In this document: one piece after another, positions 1 through 5,472 of the stretch
Position numbering within the stretch: position 1 is the stretch's first letter
Layout of the letters: every line of letters begins with the position of its first letter
Assembly (NCBI GenBank): GCA_946885665.1
Contig: CAMPGT010000221.1
Location: 1 to 6,674 of the forward strand
Origin: an uncultured Chitinophagaceae bacterium
Lineage (GTDB): Bacteria; Bacteroidota; Bacteroidia; Chitinophagales; Chitinophagaceae
Direction: 5' to 3'
DNA length: 6,674 nucleotides
Position numbers and translations under genes: made by a program
Notes under the pieces: generated by a model
Database searches by the model: none
The model's input: only the letters and a program-made list of their open reading frames with translations
What the model was told of the DNA's origin: nothing

Positions 1-540
1 GTTTGCGTTGAATATTTTCAACGGGGTAATCGCAACACCCATCCAGGCCGCCAGATTGGTAATCGCAAGCGACAACACACCCAGGTGGTCGAAATAATAA
101 GCACAAAAGAACAGGAGGACCATTGGGATAAACGTGGCAAGCCCGTAAGCCTCTCCGAATGCTGTGTATTGAACCTGGAGATAGGTAATAAAGGTGAGCA
201 GGGTAAGACATCCCAGCAGCAGTATGTAATCAAAATAAGCATTCGGTGCAGGCACCCTCGCAAAGGAAAATGGCAACTTCTTACGCTCGCAATACACAAA
301 ACATCCGGCACAGACGGCACCGATCAATGCCAGTATCACGGTGTGGCCGATCGTGTCAATATTTTTATAGATAAGAATCCCGATTCCGCCGGTTAGCAAT
401 AGCACGCCGATATACAGCAATGTTTTTACTTCCCAGTGAATGGAGAATAGTCGCGTGCCTTCGTCGATCCTGATTTTGTTAAGAGAGGCCTCTGAAAGTA
501 ATCCTTCGCGGTGAAGTTGTTCAAAGATAGGTATACGCAC
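1..540 (-). CDS. DUF2157-like multi-pass membrane protein (partial, C-terminus off the left edge)
   Basis: An open frame of 180 codons enters from the left edge on the minus strand without a stop. The N-terminus has a short soluble part, with FEQLHREGLLSEASLNKI at about residues 6-23. This resembles the helical leader of DUF2157 membrane proteins, where a 'glutamine/leucine...EGLIs...l.kI' pattern precedes the first membrane helix. About five hydrophobic segments follow, near residues 40-58, 65-84, 103-122, 133-150 and 152-172, so it is an inner-membrane protein. No ATG lies in frame near the start; GTG at 540 is the best candidate and gives (M)RIPIFEQLH. There is no clear Shine-Dalgarno sequence. 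It lies downstream of a strong terminator that ends the sodC unit, so it probably has its own promoter. The family's function is unknown. The open frame and membrane character are certain; the family name is from recognition and fairly likely. Confidence 0.8.
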   Translation of the reverse strand, partial: MRIPIFEQLHREGLLSEASLNKIRIDEGTRLFSIHWEVKTLLYIGVLLLTGGIGILIYKNIDTIGHTVILALIGAVCAGCFVYCERKKLPFSFARVPAPNAYFDYILLLGCLTLLTFITYLQVQYTAFGEAYGLATFIPMVLLFFCAYYFDHLGVLSLAITNLAAWMGVAITPLKIFNAN

Positions 541-560
541 AAGGGGTGTTTTGCAATGAT

Positions 561-597
561 AAAATAAAAAAGCGAAACCACATACTGTAGTTTCGCT
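561..597 (-). terminator. Rho-independent terminator of the Cu/Zn SOD gene
   Basis: On the minus strand AGCGAAAC (597-590) pairs perfectly with GTTTCGCT (578-571) across an 11-nt loop. A T-rich run, TTTTTATTTT (570-561), follows immediately. It sits 22 bp past the SOD stop codon and before the DUF2157 start, so it should end SOD transcription and separate the two genes. The plus-strand reading lacks a U-tract after the stem, so it acts in one direction. Confidence 0.87.
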
Positions 598-619
598 TCG
601 CTTAAAACGTTGACTAAAA

Positions 620-1213
620 TTAGCTTTGCGTAATCACACCGCATCCGATCCTGTTACCTGCATCGCCGGAAGGTTGCGATTTGTAATCGTCAACACCACT
701 GTGAATAATAATGCTCCGGTTTAAAATATTAGTGGTGCTGTCGCCGCCTATTGTCCAGCGGTCAGTTTCAAGTGTCTTGCTTCCTTTTCCGTCACCATCG
801 AGTTCCACATTGCCTATGTCGCCGGAATGAAAGTCGGCAGATCCCCATTCACCGTGCTGGGCATTCGTCGGGTTCCAGTGCCCATGTGCATCCTTGCCGT
901 TGTTGCCGCAACCGGGATGCTCATGTATATGTACGGCAACGCTTTTATTGGCTTTCGAAGGAACAGTAATGTTCAGCACCATTTTTACCTTGCCATTTGC
1001 CTCTTCAAAAGTTGCATTACCGGTCACTGCAGTATCGGAATATGTGCCGGAAATACTTGCCACCGCGCTCATGCTTTGTTGCGAATCCTGGCTGGTTGCT
1101 GTGGTATCTTCACCATTCATCTCGGATTCTCCGGCTGAATTACAGGAAATCACTGCCAGGGAGGAAGCAAACAGGAAGGCTGTTGCGAGGTTCTTAATCG
1201 TTGTACACTGCAT
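620..1213 (-). CDS. sodC: Cu/Zn superoxide dismutase, lipoprotein (SodC family)
   Basis: This 197-residue protein should dismutate superoxide to hydrogen peroxide and oxygen in the cell envelope. Residues 1-24 form a lipoprotein signal peptide ending in the lipobox V21-I22-S23-C24, so C24 is the expected lipidated residue. An acidic, Ser/Thr-rich linker (about 25-50) leads to the SOD beta-barrel (about 52-195). By motif alignment the copper ligands are H95 and H97 (in VAVHIHEHPGC), bridging H112 (GHWNP) and H171 (SIIIHSG). The zinc ligands are H112, H120, H129 and D132 (HSGDIGN). C102 and C191 are placed for the usual disulfide, and R188 for the substrate-guiding arginine. The set is complete, so activity is expected. 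The ATG start at 1213 gives a full signal peptide. A terminator follows the stop, so it looks monocistronic. Envelope SodC enzymes usually protect against external superoxide. Confidence 0.96.
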   Translation of the reverse strand: MQCTTIKNLATAFLFASSLAVISCNSAGESEMNGEDTTATSQDSQQSMSAVASISGTYSDTAVTGNATFEEANGKVKMVLNITVPSKANKSVAVHIHEHPGCGNNGKDAHGHWNPTNAQHGEWGSADFHSGDIGNVELDGDGKGSKTLETDRWTIGGDSTTNILNRSIIIHSGVDDYKSQPSGDAGNRIGCGVITQS

Positions 1214-1288
1214 TTCGGAATTTTTTTAGGTTATGTAATCATTGCTAAAGACTGTCAATCTTTCTCTGACGAAGGCTAAGGAGGTCAT

Positions 1289-1296
1289 CAAAATTA
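1289..1296 (-). promoter_or_regulatory. Candidate Bacteroidota -7 element for the SOD gene
   Basis: TAATTTTG on the minus strand matches the TAnnTTTG -7 consensus used by the primary sigma factor of Bacteroidota. It lies about 75 bp upstream of the sodC ATG, which would give a leader of roughly 70 nt. No convincing TTTG -33 partner is visible at the expected distance, and an 8-bp match in AT-rich DNA can arise by chance. Confidence 0.35.
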
Positions 1297-1352
1297 GTGA
1301 AAAAGTTTATAACACTTTCATTTTATGGGCATTGGCCGTGGTATGGAGCAAC

Positions 1353-1649
1353 TTACTTCTTTTTCTTCTCCAGCGACACGCCACCAAGAATGTGCAGCGT
1401 AATCTCTTGTTCGGCCGCTTCCCAACGAATGTCGAATGGCATCGGGTCCTTCTTTTTCGTGCGGGCGGCGGCTTCTTCCAGGATTTCAAAGCCATCGATC
1501 AGGTCGCCTTGCTTATACAAAACGGTTTTCAGCGGCTCATCGACCACTTTCGTTGCTTTCTTTTTTGTCCCTTTTTTCTTTGTTGCTTTTTTATGCGCTG
1601 CCTTTTTCCCGGCTGCTTTTTTCTTTGTCGCCGCTTTCTTCTTTGCCAT
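1353..1649 (-). CDS. Small Lys/Ala-tailed protein of unknown function
   Basis: I do not recognise the family of this 98-residue protein. Residues 1-34 form a basic low-complexity tail of AKKKAA/TKKK-type units with 17 lysines, like the tails of histone H1-like bacterial proteins. Residues 38-93 look like a small folded domain, with GDLIDGFEILEEAAAR at about 48-63 and PFDIRWEAAEQEITLHILGG at 71-90, and the chain ends in KKKK. The tail suggests binding to nucleic acid or another polyanion; this is inference. The opposite strand is also open (plus, from 1297) but reads as an F-rich, membrane-like artefact, as expected from the complement of AAA/AAG codons, so the minus frame is preferred. The ATG at 1649 is 28 bp from the divergent pentapeptide gene, so the two may share a control region. 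No clear terminator follows the stop. Confidence 0.75.
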   Translation of the reverse strand: MAKKKAATKKKAAGKKAAHKKATKKKGTKKKATKVVDEPLKTVLYKQGDLIDGFEILEEAAARTKKKDPMPFDIRWEAAEQEITLHILGGVSLEKKKK

Positions 1650-1677
1650 GTTATTTTCTTTAACTACACGAAATGCA

Positions 1678-2286
1678 ATGAAAAATTACGTAGAATGCAC
1701 TAAAGAAGAAAATTTGGAAAACACATTCGTGGATAAAATTTTTGGAAAGGATGATATTGAAGGCGGCAAATGGGCGAGGGGAGAGTATGATCATTGCAGG
1801 TTTCGGCACATAAATTTGCATGGAGCCGACTTTTCAACCTGCATATTCATTGACTGTATATTCGAGGACTGCGACCTGAGTGTGGTGAAGCTGAATAATA
1901 CGGTTTTTCGCGATGTGGAGTTTCGCGGGTGTAAACTGATGGGCATTCATTTTGAAAATTGCAACAAATTTGGTCTGGCTTTTTTAGTGGAGAATTGTGT
2001 CCTGAATCATAGTTCTTTTTACCGCACCAGCCTGAAAAAAACGATTTTCAGGCATGCGCAGTTGATTGAAACCGATTTTACGGAATGTGATTTGACCGCC
2101 TGCGTTTTCGACGATTGCAATTTTGCAGGGGCGAAGTTTGAGAACACGATCCTTGAAAAAGCTGATCTGCGTACGGCTATTAATTTCTCGATCAACCCCG
2201 AAACCAACCGTATCAGGAAAGCCCGGTTTTCTGCCTCCGCCCTCGCCGGCCTCCTCGATAAATACGATATTGACATTGAAGGGTGA
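1678..2286 (+). CDS. Qnr-like pentapeptide-repeat protein
   Basis: This 202-residue cytosolic protein has a repeat core at about residues 40-166 and a C-terminal tail. Phe or Leu recurs every fifth residue (42, 47, 52 through 92, then 109, 114 through 164), the mark of a right-handed quadrilateral beta-helix. Ten of its eleven cysteines (40, 55, 60, 65, 85, 95, 107, 137, 142, 147) lie exactly two residues before the central position, where side chains point inward. The register shifts by two residues near 97-108. The tail, ending SALAGLLDKYDIDIEG, resembles the C-terminal dimerisation segment of Qnr proteins (in QnrB, ASLLLERLGIAVIG). Qnr and MfpA mimic DNA and bind gyrase or topoisomerase IV; that role here is inference. 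The frame is open from 1297, but its first 127 codons lie mostly antisense to the Lys/Ala gene and encode F-rich sequence, so ATG 1678 is chosen. It is convergent with the methyltransferase gene, 20 bp away. Confidence 0.9.
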   Translation: MKNYVECTKEENLENTFVDKIFGKDDIEGGKWARGEYDHCRFRHINLHGADFSTCIFIDCIFEDCDLSVVKLNNTVFRDVEFRGCKLMGIHFENCNKFGLAFLVENCVLNHSSFYRTSLKKTIFRHAQLIETDFTECDLTACVFDDCNFAGAKFENTILEKADLRTAINFSINPETNRIRKARFSASALAGLLDKYDIDIEG

Positions 2287-2306
2287 GCGTAATTGAAATG
2301 ATTGCC

Positions 2307-3107
2307 TTAGCCTGTCGCATAAATCGAATACACCATGGGAAGTTTACTTTCGAAACCGCTTATATTCCACTTTCTATCGTCAACCTGCACCATATTCTTA
2401 AAGCACGGGTAAGGCGAAAATGAAAATTCGTTGAAATGCCGGATTTGCAATCCTTGTTGAAGTAATGCGTTCAGGACTTCTGAAATGCTGTGATTCCAAC
2501 TATGTTCGCGTCCATAAATTGCTGCATTACGGTTTGCATAACTATCCGTACTGTCGTTACTGATTACATCGACATTGTGGTAAGGATATTCAATTCTGGC
2601 AAATTCATCATCGAACATCCATAATACAGGATGAAATTCTGCCAGATAAAAAATACCGCCCGCACGCAGATGCCTGCGAATTATTTTTCCCCACATATTG
2701 AGATCAGGCAACCATCCAACCACTCCATAGGAAGTAAATACGATATCAAATTTTCGGTCGCCCAAAAATGTCGCCGAATCATAAACATTACAGCAAATGA
2801 ATTCTGCCGGAAGACCTGATTGCTCAGCTATATTTTTTGCAATCCCGATAGCGTCCCCGGAGAAATCGATTCCTGTAACGTTGGCACCGTGTCTGGCCCA
2901 ACCCAGCGTATCGAGCCCGAAATGACATTGAAGATGCAACATAGACTTTCCATTAACACTGCCGAGTTCCTTCAGCTCAATCTCCGTCAGCACCTCCTTG
3001 CCCAGCAAAAATCCATCAACATCATAAAAGGCTGATCCCTTGTGAAGCCTGGCACGCTGGTTCCAAATATTTTGATTATCTCTAAAAAAGTTATCCCAAT
3101 TCTGCAT
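2307..3107 (-). CDS. Class I SAM-dependent methyltransferase
   Basis: This 266-residue protein has a Rossmann-type SAM-binding core at about residues 53-160. Motif I is MLHLQCHFGLDTL (56-68), a variant without the usual GxGxG that I recognise from a family of bacterial methyltransferases. Motif II is VTGIDFS (77-83), with D81 placed to bind the SAM ribose. The motif IV region is FDIVFTSYG (120-128), followed by LRAGGIFYLAEFHPV (147-161). Residues 165-266 form a Tyr/Trp-rich C-terminal part that probably shapes the substrate pocket. The substrate is unknown; a small molecule is likely but not shown. The ATG directly follows the stop codon of the upstream membrane gene (TAAATG), indicating one transcript and possible translational coupling. 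It is the last gene of the xseA-xseB cluster. Confidence 0.92.
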   Translation of the reverse strand: MQNWDNFFRDNQNIWNQRARLHKGSAFYDVDGFLLGKEVLTEIELKELGSVNGKSMLHLQCHFGLDTLGWARHGANVTGIDFSGDAIGIAKNIAEQSGLPAEFICCNVYDSATFLGDRKFDIVFTSYGVVGWLPDLNMWGKIIRRHLRAGGIFYLAEFHPVLWMFDDEFARIEYPYHNVDVISNDSTDSYANRNAAIYGREHSWNHSISEVLNALLQQGLQIRHFNEFSFSPYPCFKNMVQVDDRKWNISGFESKLPMVYSIYATG

Positions 3108-3581
3108 TTATTTACTTGTTAAATGCTTATAATACCTATCGGCGAGCAGTGAAACAGGCGGGCCGAAGACCACCATCAATATCAACAAGCCAATCACTGC
3201 CTGACTATTGAAGACAAAAGGCTTCGCGGGTAGCGCCGAGTACGGTAAAACGATTAAATTCATCACTGCCCAAACAATCGCGCCATACAATATCCCGTTC
3301 ACATATTTATTCCGCGATATTCTAACGATCACCGGGTACATCACGAAAAAAAGCAAGGTAAACGAAAAAGAAATGAAATAATGAATCAATACACCCAACA
3401 CCACAACGGCGACTCCTCCGCTCAAAGCCTTCTCCAATCCTGTCGCGCCGCCTGCAATAAAATTAAATATCCTCGCAGGAAATGCTCCCGTACGAATAAG
3501 TTGATTCACATGCGCAGCAGCAATATCTAAAGTGCCGGCCACCAGCGTTGCAATCCATACAGCTTTCCAAAAACGGTTCAT
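3108..3581 (-). CDS. Uncharacterised 4-TM inner-membrane protein
   Basis: This 157-residue protein has four hydrophobic segments, near residues 7-24, 57-83, 95-114 and 126-147, and a basic C-terminus (RYYKHLTSK). Conserved-looking features are AGTLDI (15-20) in the first helix and FIAGGATGLEKALSGG (41-56), followed by a His at 67 inside helix 2. I recall similar small Bacteroidota membrane proteins with AGTLD and IASG...GG signatures but can assign no function. The ATG at 3581 was preferred to an open extension from 3659, because the extra 26 residues are Arg/Gly-rich and would overlap the end of xseB. It starts 37 bp after the xseB stop and abuts the methyltransferase start, so it is probably co-transcribed with both. 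Confidence 0.85.
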   Translation of the reverse strand: MNRFWKAVWIATLVAGTLDIAAAHVNQLIRTGAFPARIFNFIAGGATGLEKALSGGVAVVVLGVLIHYFISFSFTLLFFVMYPVIVRISRNKYVNGILYGAIVWAVMNLIVLPYSALPAKPFVFNSQAVIGLLILMVVFGPPVSLLADRYYKHLTSK

Positions 3582-3618
3582 GAACAAAAAATTTATATTT
3601 GCGAAACCGGGTTCGCCT

Positions 3619-3837
3619 CTATGATGCCGGCGTGTTCCGGCTCCCGTCCATCTGGGCAATGATCTTATTCACTTCCGTTTCTGTTGAGCGAAGCTTATTC
3701 TGGCAATACGTAATCAACTCCGCCGCGCGCTTCACCTTTTCAGCAAGCACATCTACGGAAATCGTTTCCGTTTCAATCTCTCGCGCTATGGCCGCCAGCT
3801 CGGCATAGGCCTCTTCATAGGTCGGTGTCTGTGGCAT
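3619..3837 (-). CDS. xseB: Exodeoxyribonuclease VII small subunit
   Basis: This 72-residue protein is of normal size for XseB, which binds the C-terminal part of XseA to form exonuclease VII, a single-strand-specific nuclease acting from both ends. The start TYEEAYAELAAIAREIE (residues 6-22) carries the family's 'sfEeal.eLe.Iv..lE' pattern. An amphipathic second helix, LAEKVKRAAELITYCQNKL (31-49), completes the helical hairpin. The remaining 20 or so residues are polar and probably flexible. An AGGAAA sequence (3852-3847) lies 9 nt before the ATG, the clearest Shine-Dalgarno-like site in the window. It follows xseA by 27 bp on the same strand, the usual subunit pairing. Confidence 0.95.
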   Translation of the reverse strand: MPQTPTYEEAYAELAAIAREIETETISVDVLAEKVKRAAELITYCQNKLRSTETEVNKIIAQMDGSRNTPAS

Positions 3838-3864
3838 GTTTATCTGTTTCCTGGTTAAGTGTTG

Positions 3865-5250
3865 CTAATAATTTTTTTCGGACAGTATAATTTCAATCTC
3901 TTCACCCGGTGAGACAGCCGTCTGCGGTGTATATATCCTGTTTTTATGCTTCACAATGGCAAAACCGCGCCGCAGGGTAGCCATCGGCGACATCAGCCTC
4001 ACTACCTTATCGAAATGCGTTACATAACTCTTTTGATTCTTCAGGTACTGTGCGTTGAACGTTTTCAGGTTCGCAATAACATTGCGCAGGTTATTCTGCT
4101 GGTTGCCAATGATCGTTTTGGGGCGCGACAATAAGCTGGTCGTTACACTGACGAGCGCCTGCCTTCGATGCAGTACAATAGCCGCCGAGTTCCCGGTAAC
4201 CACCCTGTTGACGCGGTTCATTTCATCTTTTTTGGCAGACAGCAACCGGTTTGTTTGTGTGATCATCTTTCCATAGGCGTGCGCAAGCTGCTCAGCATTT
4301 TTCGCAAACCGCTGCTGCGAGCGGATAATGATCGTGTGCTGGTGGTTCATCACTTTTTCTTCAAACGCGCGATTGTGTGCCAGAATAAATTCCGCGGCCT
4401 TCGTTGGCGTCTTTACCGCACTATGGGCCATCCAATCGGCAATACTTTCGTTGCGCAGGTGCCCGATGCCGGTAATTACCGGTAATGGAAACCTTGCAAT
4501 CGCACGGGCCAGGTCATAGTTCTCAAATATCAAAAAATCGGTTTGTGCGCCGCCGCCGCGTGTGATCACGACTACGTCGTAAGCTTTCTGCGATTGATGA
4601 ATAGCAATGAGTTGTTTGACTATTTCCCGGGCGAACTGGTCGCCCTGCACAGGAGCGTGATATTCATCCGCCACAAACCGGTAGCCGTGACTGTTGCTGG
4701 CGAGGGTGTGCCGGAGATCCTCCGCTCCGGCCGAAGTGCGTGAAGCGATGACGGCTATGCGCTGTACAACCAAAGGCAATTGCAACTGATTGTTACGGGT
4801 GTAATATTTGTCGCCCACCTTCCAGACGACCTCCGGGTTGTTGGCCACCAGCTTTTCAAGTGTTTGCCGGCGTTGTATTTCGAGTGCGCCAAGGGTGAAG
4901 TTTACGTCAACCTCCAGCAGGTTCGCCTGCAAACCGAACTGCGGGTGATACTGTACCTCCAGGCACATCAGTACCCGGATATTGCTGGTAAACTGTTGGC
5001 CGGTGACCTTTTCAAACCGGTCAATGGAATCACTTCCTGTTCCCCACGCTTTTGCCTGAATTTTAGCCAGCAGCGAACCCGATCCCGGGTCTTTTTCCAC
5101 CAGCTCAAAAAAGTGGTTGCGCTTGTCGGCCTTGTAAAGATGACTGGTAACATCCGCCATCACCCAAAATTTTTGTCCCGCGAACCGGTGCGTGATGGTC
5201 CGCTGAATTTCGGCAGTGAATTCAGAAAGGCGTAAATACTTTTCGGGCAA
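3865..5250 (-). CDS. xseA: Exodeoxyribonuclease VII large subunit
   Basis: This 461-residue protein is the catalytic subunit of exonuclease VII, which degrades single-stranded DNA to oligonucleotides in repair. An N-terminal OB-fold lies at about residues 4-115 (FWVMADVTSHLYKA at 28-41). The catalytic domain spans about 130-295, then a long polar helical region (295-410) and the terminal PMATLRRGFAIV segment (422-433), where XseB usually docks. Aligned by eye to E. coli XseA, D155, R205 and H238 correspond to D178, R231 (TRGGG) and H264 (GIGH), but D241 is Asn here (N267, GHLRNESIAD). This may be normal in the clade. The start is a TTG: a TGA stands in frame two codons upstream, and the first internal Met is residue 31, which would remove part of the OB-fold. 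No Shine-Dalgarno is visible. It heads a four-gene cluster. Confidence 0.96.
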   Translation of the reverse strand: MPEKYLRLSEFTAEIQRTITHRFAGQKFWVMADVTSHLYKADKRNHFFELVEKDPGSGSLLAKIQAKAWGTGSDSIDRFEKVTGQQFTSNIRVLMCLEVQYHPQFGLQANLLEVDVNFTLGALEIQRRQTLEKLVANNPEVVWKVGDKYYTRNNQLQLPLVVQRIAVIASRTSAGAEDLRHTLASNSHGYRFVADEYHAPVQGDQFAREIVKQLIAIHQSQKAYDVVVITRGGGAQTDFLIFENYDLARAIARFPLPVITGIGHLRNESIADWMAHSAVKTPTKAAEFILAHNRAFEEKVMNHQHTIIIRSQQRFAKNAEQLAHAYGKMITQTNRLLSAKKDEMNRVNRVVTGNSAAIVLHRRQALVSVTTSLLSRPKTIIGNQQNNLRNVIANLKTFNAQYLKNQKSYVTHFDKVVRLMSPMATLRRGFAIVKHKNRIYTPQTAVSPGEEIEIILSEKNY

Positions 5251-5472
5251 GGCTCAATGCGTTTTGTGAATGAAAATACTACAATTGGGGCAGTTGCTGT
5301 TTTTGGATCATCATCTCACCGTTAATGACTGGTCCGTTCGCCGCGATTGCCCGTTTCCGTACAACTGCTGTATCACAACGGTACATTCTATTATCGCTTA
5401 AACACATAACAATATAGAAAACAGGTGTTTGTAAACTGGCATCGTTCTGTCATGTGTTACGAAAACATGGTT
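5251..5472. promoter_or_regulatory. Divergent intergenic region between xseA and the DUF4097 gene
   Basis: These 222 bp must hold the promoters for the xseA cluster (minus) and the DUF4097 gene (plus). I found no full TAnnTTTG -7 match in the right orientation for either gene. CCGTT occurs at 5319-5323, 5334-5338 and 5351-5355, with CCGTA at 5357-5361 and the inverted AACGG at 5377-5381. The copies are spaced 15-17 bp, which could be operator half-sites or chance. No RNA gene or convincing terminator is seen. Confidence 0.4.

Noticed and set aside
522..529. TATCTTTG on the minus strand just after the DUF2157 start codon
   Set aside because: It lies inside the coding sequence, with no usable start codon soon downstream and no -33 partner, so it is unlikely to be the promoter of that gene.
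894..1229. Plus-strand open frames opposite the SOD gene
   Set aside because: The minus frame has a complete set of SOD ligands and a lipoprotein signal, so the plus frames are shadows.
1297..1352. AT-rich hairpin (AAAGT...ACTTT then T-rich on the minus strand) as a terminator after the Lys/Ala gene
   Set aside because: The stem is only 5 bp and lacks G/C pairing, too weak to call. It also overlaps the likely sodC promoter area.
1297..1677. N-terminal extension of the pentapeptide frame, open from 1297
   Set aside because: It is mostly antisense to the Lys/Ala gene and encodes F/A-rich sequence, as expected from the complement of Lys codons. The pentapeptide pattern begins only after ATG 1678.
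3594..3601. TATATTTG on the plus strand, a perfect TAnnTTTG -7 match pointing antisense into xseB and xseA
   Set aside because: No -33 element lies at the right distance and no plus-strand gene follows until 5473. In this AT-rich gap a chance match is likely.
3582..3659. Upstream extension of the 4-TM protein to 3659
   Set aside because: The extra residues are Arg/Gly-rich and would overlap the end of xseB. ATG 3581 begins a normal membrane protein N-terminus.
5279..5314. Minus-strand 11-codon ORF (MMIQKQQLPQL) upstream of xseA as a leader peptide
   Set aside because: It is too short to judge, has no attenuator-like hairpin beside it, and has no run of one regulatory amino acid beyond a few Gln.
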